A stretch of DNA of 64,000 nucleotides from Syntrophobacterales bacterium (GCA_023512475.1 JAILZL010000003.1:82075-146074); one strand, 5' to 3'; positions 17,653-25,941 are shown, counted from the stretch's first letter. Notes: generated from the letters alone by a model not told the origin. Program-made: numbers and translations.

Positions 17653-17961
17653 ATGATCAGAATCCTCTTCCCGTTTGCGGTCCGGCTGTTCCTTTCGTTT
17701 CTGGCGGCCAAATTTCTGTTAGGCCTCCTGGGGGTGGGAAGCCCCCGGGCCCTCCTCCTCCTCTCCCTGGCCCTGGTGGGGAACATCTATCTCTTCGACC
17801 TCCTGGACCGCTACTATGAAGGTGCCTGGCGGCGGGCTCTCAGCCCCCGGGAGCTGGGCTGGCGGGCGGCCCGGCTGTCGGTGTGGCTCAACCGGGTGCG
17901 GCGCCGACGGGAATCCCCGGAGGCCCCCCGGCCGCCGGAGGCGGGGGCCTCTGGGAAATGA
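17653..17961 (+). CDS. small hypothetical membrane protein
   Basis: A 102-residue protein with two predicted membrane segments (ILFPFAVRLFLSFLAAKFLLGLL-like start, then ALLLLSLALVGNIYLFDLL) and a strongly basic, then proline-rich cytoplasmic tail. The ATG at 17653 is chosen because the hydrophobic part begins there; the ribosome site is weak. It ends 98 bases before the dsr leader gene. The family is not recognised. Confidence 0.5.
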   Translation: MIRILFPFAVRLFLSFLAAKFLLGLLGVGSPRALLLLSLALVGNIYLFDLLDRYYEGAWRRALSPRELGWRAARLSVWLNRVRRRRESPEAPRPPEAGASGK

Positions 17962-18008
17962 GAGGGGGTGGCGGGGGAAGACCCCGGGCTGGGGCGAAAT
18001 TTTTTCCA

Positions 18009-18038
18009 TTGACGCAGAATTTGCGATTGTTGTAACAT
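18009..18038 (+). promoter_or_regulatory. probable promoter of the dsr operon
   Basis: TTGACG (18009-18014) and TAACAT (18033-18038) with an 18-base spacer in the only AT-rich patch before the operon. The predicted start near 18045 leaves a short leader to the ATG at 18059. Confidence 0.55.
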
Positions 18039-18044
18039 TCACAA
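18027..18044 (+). promoter_or_regulatory. Rex-like operator over the dsr promoter -10
   Basis: The 18-mer TTGTTGTAACATTCACAA fits the Rex consensus (TTGTGAA, four bases, TTCACAA) at 11 of 14 defined positions: the right half is perfect and the left half keeps TTGT. It covers the -10 hexamer, so a bound repressor would block transcription. Within it GTTGT and ACAAC form an exact inverted repeat. Rex senses the NADH/NAD+ ratio and is known or predicted to control energy genes in sulfate reducers. Confidence 0.5.
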
Positions 18045-18058
18045 CGTCTGAGGTGCCC

Positions 18059-18571
18059 ATGACCTTGAAGCGACTCCTGAGCGAGCGCCGGGCCGCCATT
18101 CTGGAGAAGTGGCGGGACCGGGTTTTTGCCTGTTATCCCCCGGAAACCGCCAGTTTTCTCAAGCGGGAGGCCGACCGGTTCAGCAACCCGGTGGCCCATC
18201 GCCTCACCGAGGGGCTCAAAGGGATTTATGCCACCTTGTTGGGGGAGGCCCCGGCGGCGGAGGTCACGGCCCAGCTGGATGAGGTGCTGCGCATCTGGGC
18301 GGTGCAGGATTTCACCCCCTCCCAGGCTTTGGCGTTCGTCTTTTTTCTCAAGCCCATCATACGGGAGGAGCTGGCAGGTGAGCTCAAGGCCGATGCCGGC
18401 CTGACGGCGGAGCTGCTGGATCTGGAATCCCGCCTGGACGGGGTGGCCCTCCTGGGCTTCGACGTCTACATGCGCAGGCGGGAGAAGCTCTCCGATTTAA
18501 AGGTATCGGAGATGAAGGCCCGGATCAGCGGCCTGCTCCGGCGGGTGGGGGTGGACCCCTCCACCCTGTGA
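18059..18571 (+). CDS. RsbRD N-terminal-domain protein, first gene of the dsr operon
   Basis: A 170-residue protein made almost only of the RsbRD_N (RsbT co-antagonist N-terminal, globin-like helical) sensor domain: LSERRAAILEKWRDRVFACYP at the start and FTPSQALAFVFFLKPIIREEL in the middle. It lacks the STAS domain that RsbR-type stressosome proteins have. It lies 40 bases before dsrM on the same strand, so it is probably the first gene of the dsr transcript. Such stand-alone domains are found beside dsrMKJOP in other sulfate reducers, which hints at a sensory or assembly role, but that role is unknown. The ATG at 18059 follows TGAGGTGCCC. Confidence 0.82.
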   Translation: MTLKRLLSERRAAILEKWRDRVFACYPPETASFLKREADRFSNPVAHRLTEGLKGIYATLLGEAPAAEVTAQLDEVLRIWAVQDFTPSQALAFVFFLKPIIREELAGELKADAGLTAELLDLESRLDGVALLGFDVYMRRREKLSDLKVSEMKARISGLLRRVGVDPSTL

Positions 18572-18611
18572 CCCGGGCGGCGCCGGCCAAATCTAGACGA
18601 GGTGACGGTAC

Positions 18612-19670
18612 ATGAATTTTACCCAACGTCATATCACGGTGGCCCTGGCGGCGGTCCTGGGACTCATCGCCGTGGCCTACGTGGGGGTGCAGGGGAACCT
18701 CCAGCTCCTCTTCGGGGTGGTGGTGCCGTATCTGGCTCTCCTGCTCTTCTTTGAGGGGATCATCTACCGGGTCATCAAATGGGCCCGCTCCCCGGTCCCC
18801 TTCAAAATCCCCACCACCGCCGGGCAGGTGAAGTCCCTGCCGTGGGTTCCCCGGACTTTGGGGGACAAACTGGACAACCCGGAGAGCAAGGCCTGGGTTC
18901 TGGGCCGCATGGCCCTGGAAGTGCTGGCCTTCCGCAGCCTGTTCCGCAACACCCGCACCGAGCTGGTGCCCGACCCCAAGTTCCCGGAAAAGGCCCGTCT
19001 GGTGCACTGGTCCTACAAGTGGCTGTGGCTGGGGGCCATCGCCTTCCATTACGCCTTTCTCATCATCGTGCTGCGGCACCTGCGCTTCTTCTTTGAGCCC
19101 ACCCCCCATGCCATCGCCCTGCTGGGGGAGATCGACGGTTTCTGGCAGTTCTTCATCCCCACCTTTTATCTGACGGACATCATCATCGTGCTGGCCCTCC
19201 TGTATCTCCTGGGCCGACGGCTGGCCAACGCCAATCTGCGCTACATCACTCTGGCCTCGGATTACTTCCCGCTGTTTCTCATCCTGGGGATTGTCAGCAC
19301 CGGCATCCTGATGCGCTACTTCTTCAAGACCGACATCACCGCCGTGAAGCAGCTCATCATGGGCCTGGTGAGTCTGAAGCCGGTGATTCCGGCCGGGATT
19401 TCGCCCCTGTTTTATGTGCATCTCTTCCTGGTGTGCGTGCTGTTGGCCTACTTCCCCTACAGCAAGCTCCTGCATGCCCCGGGGGTCTTCTTCAGCCCCA
19501 CCCGCAACCTCCCGGGCGACAACCGCTGGGCGCTGCACGTCAACCCCTGGAATTATCCGGTGAAGTTCCATCCCTATATGGAATATGAGGATCAGTTCCG
19601 GGATGCCATGTATGAGGCCGGAATTCCGGTGGAAAAAGAACCTGAGACCGCGGAAGTGGAAGAGGAGTAA
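18612..19670 (+). CDS. dsrM: DsrM, membrane cytochrome b subunit of DsrMKJOP
   Basis: A 352-residue inner-membrane subunit with about six hydrophobic segments. It is NarI-like: histidines in paired helices (for example HWSYKWLWLGAIAFHYAFL) should ligate two b hemes. It passes electrons from the quinone pool towards DsrK on the cytoplasmic side. GAGGTGACGGTAC precedes the ATG. It is followed by dsrK after 3 bases and by the whole complex in order. An arginine- and proline-rich loop (RSPVPFKIPTTAGQVKSLPWVP) lies between helices 1-2 and the rest. Length and order match the family well. Confidence 0.95.
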   Translation: MNFTQRHITVALAAVLGLIAVAYVGVQGNLQLLFGVVVPYLALLLFFEGIIYRVIKWARSPVPFKIPTTAGQVKSLPWVPRTLGDKLDNPESKAWVLGRMALEVLAFRSLFRNTRTELVPDPKFPEKARLVHWSYKWLWLGAIAFHYAFLIIVLRHLRFFFEPTPHAIALLGEIDGFWQFFIPTFYLTDIIIVLALLYLLGRRLANANLRYITLASDYFPLFLILGIVSTGILMRYFFKTDITAVKQLIMGLVSLKPVIPAGISPLFYVHLFLVCVLLAYFPYSKLLHAPGVFFSPTRNLPGDNRWALHVNPWNYPVKFHPYMEYEDQFRDAMYEAGIPVEKEPETAEVEEE

Positions 19671-19673
19671 CCG

Positions 19674-21308
19674 ATGAGTCTTCCGAAGCCTGAAGAACTT
19701 GCCCGCGTCAATTACCAGCCCCCGGCCCGGGGCTGGATGGAGGTCAAACCCGATTTTCGCCCCGGCACCTACTGCAACGCCGCCTCCCCCAAGTGGCTGG
19801 AGTGGATCGATTATCCTTACCCCCGGCAGTGGTCCGTGGCCGAGGAGGACTGGCAGCTCCCGGAGAACTGGAAGGAGATCGTCCTCGAAGGCATGGAGGA
19901 CCGCCTGGCCCGCTTCCGCTCCCTCAAGCTCTTCTTTGACATCTGCGTGCGCTGCGGCGCCTGTGCCGACAAGTGCCACTTCTTTCTGGGCACCGGCGAC
20001 CCCAAGAACATGCCGGTGCTGCGGGCGGAACTGCTGCGCAGCGTCTACAAGCGCTACTTCACCCGCATCGGCAAGGCCCTGGGCGAACTGGTGGGGGCCC
20101 GGGACCTGGATGAGAAGGTCATCAAGGAGTGGTTCTTCTACCTCTACCAGTGCACCATCTGCCGGCGCTGCTCCCTCTTCTGCCCCTATGGCATCGACAT
20201 GGCGGAGATGACCCTGTTGGGCCGGGAGATGCTGGCCTCCATCGGCATCAACATCGACTGGGCCATGGCCTCGGTGGCCCAGTGTTACGACAAGGGCAGC
20301 CATATCGGCGCCACCCCCCAAGCCTTCAAGGACATGATCGACTTTTTGGCGGAGGAAAACGAGCGCATCACCGGCATCAAGACGCCGGTGTCCTACAATC
20401 GCAAGGGCGCCGAGATCCTCTTTGTCACCCCCTCCGGCGACTATTTCGCCGACCCCGGGACCTTCACCCTGATGGGGTATCTGCTGCTCTTCACCTATCT
20501 GGACCTGGACTGGACCTTCAGCACCTACGCGGCGGAAGGCGGCAACTTCGGCTGGTTCGTCTCCCATGAGATGGGCAAACGCCTCAACGCCAAGATCTAC
20601 CACGAAGCCGAGCGCCTCAAGGTGAAGTGGATCCTGGGGGGCGAATGCGGCCATATGTGGCGGGTGTGCAATCAGTACATGCCCACCTGGTTCGGCCAGG
20701 TGCCCAGCTTCCTGGAGGTGCCGGTGTCCCCCGTCACCGGGACGGTGTTTGAAAACGCCCGGGTGCACAAGATGGTGCACATCTCGGAGTTCACCGCCGA
20801 TCTCCTCCGGCACAACAAGCTGAAGCTGGACCCGCAGCGCAACGCCCACATCAAGCTCACCTTCCACGACTCCTGCAACACCTCCCGGGGCATGGGCATC
20901 TTTGAGGAGCCCCGCTACATTATCCAGCATGTGCTGCCGGAGGGCCATTTCTTTGAGATGCCCCCCAACACCATCCGGGAGAAGACCTTCTGTTGCGGCA
21001 GCTCCAGCGGCATCAACGCCAATGAGAACATGGAGCTGAGGATGCAGGGCGGCTTCCCCCGGGCCAACGCCGTGCGCTATGTGCATGAGCGCTACGGGGT
21101 CAACCACCTGGGCTGCATCTGTGCCCTGGACCGGGCCACCCTGCCCACCCTGCTGCAGTACTGGGTGCCGGAAGTGGAAGTCACCGGCATCACCGAGCTG
21201 GTGGGCAACGCCCTCGTCTTTGAGGGTGAGATCGAGCGCACCACCGACCTCCGGGATCGGGACCTGGTGGGTGTCGGCGAACAAGAAGGCGGGGAGGAAG
21301 AGGAATAA
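19674..21308 (+). CDS. dsrK: DsrK, HdrD-like iron-sulfur subunit of DsrMKJOP
   Basis: A 544-residue cytoplasmic catalytic subunit, related to heterodisulfide reductase HdrD. Two [4Fe-4S] motifs are seen, C91-C94-C97-C101 (CVRCGACADKC) and C160-C163-C166-C170 (CTICRRCSLFC). Two CCG-type regions follow: GECGHMWRVC near 324, and FHDSCNTSRGMG near 400 with FCCGSSSG near 443, which should hold the special noncubane cluster. It is thought to act on the DsrC trisulfide made by sulfite reductase; neither dsrAB nor dsrC is in this window. The start is set by GAGGAG before ATG 19674. Confidence 0.96.
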   Translation: MSLPKPEELARVNYQPPARGWMEVKPDFRPGTYCNAASPKWLEWIDYPYPRQWSVAEEDWQLPENWKEIVLEGMEDRLARFRSLKLFFDICVRCGACADKCHFFLGTGDPKNMPVLRAELLRSVYKRYFTRIGKALGELVGARDLDEKVIKEWFFYLYQCTICRRCSLFCPYGIDMAEMTLLGREMLASIGINIDWAMASVAQCYDKGSHIGATPQAFKDMIDFLAEENERITGIKTPVSYNRKGAEILFVTPSGDYFADPGTFTLMGYLLLFTYLDLDWTFSTYAAEGGNFGWFVSHEMGKRLNAKIYHEAERLKVKWILGGECGHMWRVCNQYMPTWFGQVPSFLEVPVSPVTGTVFENARVHKMVHISEFTADLLRHNKLKLDPQRNAHIKLTFHDSCNTSRGMGIFEEPRYIIQHVLPEGHFFEMPPNTIREKTFCCGSSSGINANENMELRMQGGFPRANAVRYVHERYGVNHLGCICALDRATLPTLLQYWVPEVEVTGITELVGNALVFEGEIERTTDLRDRDLVGVGEQEGGEEEE

Positions 21309-21788
21309 ATGGCTGACTATAAGAACGAATTCGGCTGGTTCGCGCCCAAGCCCACCGTGGAGAAGAAGATTTACAACCTCACGGCCGTGGCCGTGGGGCT
21401 GGGGATCTTCCTGGTGGTGTTCGGCGCCCCCGTGCTCCTGAATATGGGGAAAGTCCATCCGGTGCCCCAGCCCAGTGTGGACACTCCGGCCATCCAGAAG
21501 CTGGCGGAGAAGGAGCGCCAGTGCGTGGAGCCCACCGAGTGGATGCGGGCCAACCACATGCAGCTCCTGTGGGATTGGCGGGAGCAGGTCGTCCGGACCG
21601 GCGAGCGCTATTACACCACCTCCCGGGGGAAGAAGGTATTGGCCAGCCTGTCCAACAACTGCATGGAGTGCCACACCAACAAGAGCCAATTCTGTGATCA
21701 GTGCCACAATTACGTGGCGGTGGCCCCCAACTGCTGGGGCTGCCACCTCCCCAAGGAGCAGAACGTGGCAAAGGCGGAGGGGAAGTGA
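21309..21788 (+). CDS. dsrJ: DsrJ, triheme cytochrome c of DsrMKJOP
   Basis: A 159-residue periplasmic cytochrome held by one N-terminal membrane helix (about 23-45). Three CxxCH heme sites are visible: CMECH (118-122), CDQCH (129-133) and CWGCH (142-146). Cys72 in RQCVEPTEWMR matches the cysteine that ligates one heme iron in studied DsrJ proteins. It begins on the base after the dsrK stop and ends overlapping the dsrO start by one base. It moves electrons on the periplasmic side with DsrO. Confidence 0.95.
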   Translation: MADYKNEFGWFAPKPTVEKKIYNLTAVAVGLGIFLVVFGAPVLLNMGKVHPVPQPSVDTPAIQKLAEKERQCVEPTEWMRANHMQLLWDWREQVVRTGERYYTTSRGKKVLASLSNNCMECHTNKSQFCDQCHNYVAVAPNCWGCHLPKEQNVAKAEGK

Positions 21789-22585
21789 TGGGCATCAACC
21801 GACGCGACTTTCTCAAATTGGCCGGCCTGCTGGGGCTGGGTGGCAAAGCGGCCTTTGAACTGGTGCTCCCCGGGGAGGTGGAGGCGGCGGTGGCCAAGAC
21901 CCAGGCCGCCGGCACCCGCTGGGCCCTGGTGGTGGACATGCGCAAGCTCACCGACAAGGTGGCGGCCCGCTGCATCGAGGCCTGCCACACCCTGCACAAT
22001 GTCCCCAACTACCTGGAGCCCCCGGATCCCAAGCTGGCCCTCTCCGAAGACCTGAAAAACCGCTGGCAGATCAAATGGATCTGGACCGACGTCTATGAGC
22101 ATGCCTTTGTGGGCTTCGAGCAGGATCATCAGTGGGAAAAACTGCAGGGCATGAACTTCCTGCTCCTGTGCAACCACTGCGACAATCCGCCCTGCGTGAG
22201 GGTGTGCCCCACCCAGGCCACCTACCGGCGGCCCGATGGCATCGTCATGATGGACATGCACCGCTGCATCGGCTGCCGCTTCTGCATGGCCGGCTGCCCC
22301 TATGCGGCCCGCAGCTTCAACTGGCGGGACCCCCGGCCCTACATCCCCAAGATCAATCCCGATTATCCCACCCGGGAGATCGGGGTGGTGGAGAAATGCC
22401 TCCTCTGCGAGGAGCGCCTGGCCCAGGGCCAGCAGCCCGCCTGCGTGGAAGCCTCGGGCGGGGCGTTGATCTTCGGCAACCTGAACGAGGAAAATTCCCC
22501 GGTGAGGGCCGCCTTGCGGGCGCATTACACCATCCGGCGCAAGCCCTACCTGGGGACCAACCCGCAGGTGTACTACATCGTGTGA
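21788..22585 (+). CDS. dsrO: DsrO, periplasmic ferredoxin-like subunit of DsrMKJOP
   Basis: A 265-residue protein with a twin-arginine signal (NRRDFLKLAGLLGLGGKAAF) that sends it folded to the periplasm. Cysteine clusters for several [4Fe-4S] centres follow: CIEACHT, CNHCDNPPCVRVCP, CIGCRFCMAGCP and CLLCEERL-ACVEAS. This matches the DmsB/NrfC-like fold. The ATG at 21788 overlaps the dsrJ stop by one base; an earlier in-frame start would lie inside dsrJ and spoil the signal peptide. It sits between DsrJ and the membrane subunit DsrP in electron transfer. Confidence 0.95.
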   Translation: MGINRRDFLKLAGLLGLGGKAAFELVLPGEVEAAVAKTQAAGTRWALVVDMRKLTDKVAARCIEACHTLHNVPNYLEPPDPKLALSEDLKNRWQIKWIWTDVYEHAFVGFEQDHQWEKLQGMNFLLLCNHCDNPPCVRVCPTQATYRRPDGIVMMDMHRCIGCRFCMAGCPYAARSFNWRDPRPYIPKINPDYPTREIGVVEKCLLCEERLAQGQQPACVEASGGALIFGNLNEENSPVRAALRAHYTIRRKPYLGTNPQVYYIV

Positions 22586-22592
22586 GGTCATC

Positions 22593-23750
22593 ATGCTGGA
22601 ATACGCCTTTGTCGGAACCCGACGCTATTACACGCTGCTGGCGGTCCTGGCCACCCTCGCGGCCGTGGGCTTTCTCGTCTACCTCAAGCAGCTCTCCTTC
22701 GGTCTGGGCATCACCGGCATGAGCCGGGACGTCTCCTGGGGCTTCTACATCGCCCAGTTCACCTATCTGGTCGGCGTGGCGGCCTCCGCGGTGATGGTGG
22801 TGCTCCCCTATTATCTCCACGACTACAAGGCCTTCGGCCGGGTCACCATCCTGGGGGAATTTCTGGCGGTGGCCGCGGTGACCATGTGCCTGCTGTTCAT
22901 CATCGTGGACCTGGGGCGGCCGGACCGGCTGTTCAATCTCATCAAGTACCCCACCCCCAACTCGGTGCTCTTCTGGGACATGATCGTCTTAAACGGCTAT
23001 CTGTTCCTCAATATCATCTGCGGCTGGCTGGTACTGGAGGCGGAGCGCAATCAGGTGCCGCCCCCCAAGTGGCTGAAGCCCCTGATTCTGCTCTCCATCC
23101 CCTGGGCGCCCTCCATCCACACCGTCACCGCCTTTCTGTACGCCGGTCTGCCGGGGCGGGGCTACTGGCTCACCGCCATCATGGCCCCCCGCTTTCTGTC
23201 CTCGGCCTTCGCCTCAGGTCCGGCCCTGCTCATCCTGCTGGCCCTGCTGGTGCGGCGCTTTACCCAGTTTGACCCCGGCCGGGAGCAGATCCAGACCCTG
23301 GCCAAGATCGTCACCTACGCCATCCTGGTAAACGTGTTCTTCTTCTTCTGCGAACTCTTCACCGTGTTTTACAGCCGCATCCCGGAGCACATGGACCATT
23401 TTTACTACCTGTTCTACGGCCTCCAGGGCAAGGGCTGGCTGGTGCCGTGGATGTGGTTCTCCATCGTGGGCATGTGCATCGCCGCCCTGCTCATGGTGTC
23501 GCCCAAAATCCGGCAGAACGAGACCACCCTGGCCCTCACCTGCGGGCTCATCATCATCACCACTTACATTGACAAGGGCCTGGGCCTGATCAGCGGCGGT
23601 TTTGTGCCCAATCCCCTGCACCAGGTGAACGAATACATGCCCACCGTCCCCGAGATTCTCATCACCCTGGGGGTGTGGGCCACCGGGTTCCTCATCCTCA
23701 CCATCCTCTACAAGGTGGCGGTGAGCGTGAAGGAGGAGATCCGGGCCTAG
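22593..23750 (+). CDS. dsrP: DsrP, NrfD-family membrane subunit of DsrMKJOP
   Basis: A 385-residue integral membrane protein with about ten helices, of the NrfD/PsrC family. MSRDVSWGFYIAQFTYLVGVAASAVMVVLPYY and the VDLGRPDRLFNLIKYP motif are typical. It exchanges electrons with the quinone pool and docks DsrO. GAGGTCATC precedes the ATG, 7 bases after dsrO. It closes the dsrMKJOP set. A GC-rich hairpin and then a universal stress gene follow. Confidence 0.95.
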   Translation: MLEYAFVGTRRYYTLLAVLATLAAVGFLVYLKQLSFGLGITGMSRDVSWGFYIAQFTYLVGVAASAVMVVLPYYLHDYKAFGRVTILGEFLAVAAVTMCLLFIIVDLGRPDRLFNLIKYPTPNSVLFWDMIVLNGYLFLNIICGWLVLEAERNQVPPPKWLKPLILLSIPWAPSIHTVTAFLYAGLPGRGYWLTAIMAPRFLSSAFASGPALLILLALLVRRFTQFDPGREQIQTLAKIVTYAILVNVFFFFCELFTVFYSRIPEHMDHFYYLFYGLQGKGWLVPWMWFSIVGMCIAALLMVSPKIRQNETTLALTCGLIIITTYIDKGLGLISGGFVPNPLHQVNEYMPTVPEILITLGVWATGFLILTILYKVAVSVKEEIRA

Positions 23751-23772
23751 CGGGCCAGTCCGGCCACGGACC

Positions 23773-23800
23773 GGGGCGGGATGGGCGGCTGGCCCGCCCC
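23773..23800 (+). other. GC-rich hairpin after dsrP
   Basis: An 8-bp stem GGGGCGGG / CCCGCCCC with a 12-base loop lies 22 bases after the dsrP stop. No T run follows, so it is more likely a 3'-end stabiliser or partial attenuator than a full terminator; the usp gene behind it may share the transcript. Confidence 0.5.
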
Positions 23801-23842
23801 GACCGCCGCAGCTGTGAATTCGTGCATATGGGAGGCCTCCCT

Positions 23843-24310
23843 ATGGAAGTGAAGACCATCCTCTGGCCCACCGACCTGTCCAGGAACTCCCTCAAGGCCC
23901 TGCGCCATGTGGTGTCCCTGGCGGAGAAATACGGCGCCAAGGTCGTGGTGCTCTATGTGGGCACCGATCTGACCGGCATGCTCACCGCCTACGGCTACCC
24001 CAATGAGGAGCATCTGCAGCACTTCCGGGAATGGGAACTCAAGCATGCCCGGGAAGAGATCCAGAAGTTATGCGCGCCGGAGCTGAAAGCCTGCCGCTCT
24101 CTGGAAATCAAACTGGTGGAGGGGGACGCGGCCACAGAAATCCTGAAGACGGCAGACGAGGTCCAGGCGGATATGATCGTGCTCACCACCCATGGCCGGG
24201 GGCATGGGGAGCTGGATCAGCGCACCCCGGCCTTCGGCAGTGTAGCCGCCAAGGTGGTCCGGGGCGCCAAGGTCCCCATCCACATCGTCAATCCCTTTAT
24301 GGAGAGCTGA
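23843..24310 (+). CDS. universal stress protein following the dsr operon
   Basis: A 155-residue Usp-family protein (KTILWPTDLSRNSLKALRHVVSLAEKYGA at the start; IVLTTHGRGHGELDQRTPAFGSVAAKVVRGA near the end, a longer nucleotide-binding loop than in the two paralogues at 5.4-6.5 kb). It is clearly not a recent copy of those. The ATG at 23843 follows GGGAGGCCTCCCT. It lies 92 bases after dsrP and ends at a strong terminator, so it may be the last gene of the dsr transcript. The role is presumed stress or energy sensing. Confidence 0.9.
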   Translation: MEVKTILWPTDLSRNSLKALRHVVSLAEKYGAKVVVLYVGTDLTGMLTAYGYPNEEHLQHFREWELKHAREEIQKLCAPELKACRSLEIKLVEGDAATEILKTADEVQADMIVLTTHGRGHGELDQRTPAFGSVAAKVVRGAKVPIHIVNPFMES

Positions 24311-24334
24311 CCGGCGGCCAGGCCAGACAACCCC

Positions 24335-24365
24335 GGGGCCTGAAAAGGCCCCTTTTTCTTTTTTG
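24335..24365 (+). terminator. rho-independent terminator closing the dsr-usp unit
   Basis: A 6-bp stem GGGGCC / GGCCCC with loop TGAAAA, then TTTTTCTTTTTTTT (from 24353). Confidence 0.88.
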
Positions 24366-24422
24366 GCCCTTGGGGGTAACCCGAAAAATGAGCTGGGACA
24401 GTCCGGAAGGGTCCCCCCTCTT

Positions 24423-25139
24423 TCAGGGGCCGGCCAGCAGGCGGGCGAATCTTTGGGCGTCCTCCCACATGCTCAGGTTATTGAAGAGCACGTAGGCCTC
24501 CTGCCGCTCCTTTACCAGACGGGCCAGCTGCGCCAGGTCCGCATCGGTGTAGCGGTAGCGGTACCCGCCTTGGCCGTGGAGGCGGAAATACGCCAGGGGC
24601 CCGGGGAAGGATGGTGTAGCCAGGGGGTCCACCACCGGCAGGAGCCTGAGCTCCCGGCACAGCCGCTCCACCTCCTCCCGGGGCCAGGCGCCCCGGGGCT
24701 CCCAGGCCAGGAGGAGATCGTCCCGGGTAATGCCCCGGAAGAAGGCGGTGAGATGCTCCCGGTGTTCCGGGGTGGGGGTGAAGGAAGCGGGGCACTGGAA
24801 GACCACCACCCGGGCCTCGAGGGCGGCGGCCACCTCCCGGGTCACCTCCCAGGCCTCCCTCACCACCTGAGTGGGCCGGAAGGCCCCGGCCTGCCGGCGC
24901 TCCGCCTCGCTTAAGGGCCGCGTCAGGCGCCGGTAGGTGGGGCTTTTGGCTTCGTGGGTGATGAGCTGCCAGGCCTTGAGGGTGAAGCAGGCCTCCGGGG
25001 GCGCCTCCTGCCGCCAGCGCCGGGCGGTCTCGGCCCTGGGGGGCTGGTAGAAGGTCTGCTGGATCTCCACCAGCTGCAGATGCCGGAAATACTCCCGCCG
25101 GTTGACGGGAAAGCCGCAGCAGCCGACCTTGATGGTCAT
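24423..25139 (-). CDS. DUF72-family protein
   Basis: A 238-residue TIM-barrel-like protein of the DUF72 family (YecE group). The opening IKVGCCGFPVNRREYFRHLQLVEIQQTFYQPP and FTLKAWQLITHE, then VVFQCPASFTPTPEHREHL and the aromatic end RLHGQGGYRYRYTDADLAQL with VLFNNLSMWEDAQRFARLL are characteristic. The biochemical function of the family is not established. It stands alone, 57 bases downstream of the zinc-ribbon repeat gene on the same strand, and converges on the usp terminator. Confidence 0.88.
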   Translation of the reverse strand: MTIKVGCCGFPVNRREYFRHLQLVEIQQTFYQPPRAETARRWRQEAPPEACFTLKAWQLITHEAKSPTYRRLTRPLSEAERRQAGAFRPTQVVREAWEVTREVAAALEARVVVFQCPASFTPTPEHREHLTAFFRGITRDDLLLAWEPRGAWPREEVERLCRELRLLPVVDPLATPSFPGPLAYFRLHGQGGYRYRYTDADLAQLARLVKERQEAYVLFNNLSMWEDAQRFARLLAGP

Positions 25140-25196
25140 GGCGGTCTTTGAGCCTCACGGGCCCCGGTCAAAGGAGGGCGGGAAGAGAGCCCGCCG

Positions 25197-25721
25197 TCAC
25201 CACAGCCGGGCCTTCAGGGCCTCCCAGAGGGCGGTGAAGAAGGCCACCGCCGCCGGATCCCGGTGGGTTGCGTCCCACAGGTGCCGGGCCCAGCCCACCT
25301 GGGCCAGGGCGTACACCCCTGCCGCCACCTGCCCCACCGCCACGTAGCCCACCGCCACCTGGCCCACGGCGACCAGGACGCTCACCGCCACCTGGGCCAG
25401 GGCGGTGCCCCCCAGGATGAATTGGCCTGCTCCGAAGAGCACCCCCACCCCGAACTGGGCCACGGTGATAAGTCCCACCCCGAACTGGCCCACCGCGATG
25501 ATGCCCTTGGCCACCCGCAGGCGGCCCTCTGGGTTACGCCCCACGGCCACGTGCACCACCGGCCAGCCCGCGATCTCCCGCTGGGAGCGCCATTCAAAGC
25601 CCCAACTCCCCCGCCAGGGCCGGCGGGGGGCCGCCCCGGGACTCGGCGCCCCGCAGTGGGGACAGCTGAGGGCCTCGGTGCTGAGCTCCCGGCCGCACTC
25701 CCGGCAGGGGGTGAGGCTCAT
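25197..25721 (-). CDS. zinc-ribbon protein with a GQ-rich hydrophobic repeat
   Basis: A 174-residue protein. An N-terminal zinc ribbon (CRECGRELSTEALSCPHCG, residues 6-24) is followed by a linker with FEWRSQREIAGWPVVHVAVG and then about 75 residues of degenerate 8-12-residue repeats built on V/A-GQ-x-x-x-G (for example IIAVGQFGVG, ITVAQFGVG, LVAVGQVAVG, YVAVGQVAAG, YALAQVG). A helical C-terminal part follows (FFTALWEALKARLW). The repeat is hydrophobic but regularly punctuated by Gln and Gly, so it could be an unusual membrane segment or a beta-solenoid. GGAGGGAG precedes the start. The function is unknown. Confidence 0.7.
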   Translation of the reverse strand: MSLTPCRECGRELSTEALSCPHCGAPSPGAAPRRPWRGSWGFEWRSQREIAGWPVVHVAVGRNPEGRLRVAKGIIAVGQFGVGLITVAQFGVGVLFGAGQFILGGTALAQVAVSVLVAVGQVAVGYVAVGQVAAGVYALAQVGWARHLWDATHRDPAAVAFFTALWEALKARLW

Positions 25722-25749
25722 AATTCTCCCTCCATCCGGGGAGCACCCG

Positions 25750-25941
25750 TCAATGAAAATCCAGCTCGTCCTTTTCCACCGTGATCAGGGCTGCCTGCTC
25801 CCGGCCGCAGCAGGAGAACACGGCCCGCCAATGGGTGAAAAAGGCCTCTGCGGCCAGGGGTTCCGGGGTCACCGGCCGCCACCTGCCGCAGAGCTCGCAG
25901 CGCCCCCAAAAAAGGCCGTTTTCCCACTTGCCCGCCGCCAT
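25750..25941 (-). CDS. small cysteine-containing hypothetical protein
   Basis: A 63-residue protein with CELCGR (residues 15-20) and a CC pair near residue 44, which could form one metal site, and an acidic end (VEKDELDFH). AAGGAC lies 6 bases before the ATG at 25941; a longer open frame upstream has no such site. It lies 28 bases before the zinc-ribbon repeat gene on the same strand, so the two are probably cotranscribed. The family is not recognised. Confidence 0.5.
   Translation of the reverse strand: MAAGKWENGLFWGRCELCGRWRPVTPEPLAAEAFFTHWRAVFSCCGREQAALITVEKDELDFH

Noticed and set aside
18525..21746. A 1073-codon open frame on the minus strand opposite dsrM/dsrK
   Set aside because: It is a shadow of strong GC-codon bias; its translation is Gly/His/Gln-rich without domains, and the plus strand carries well-known genes.
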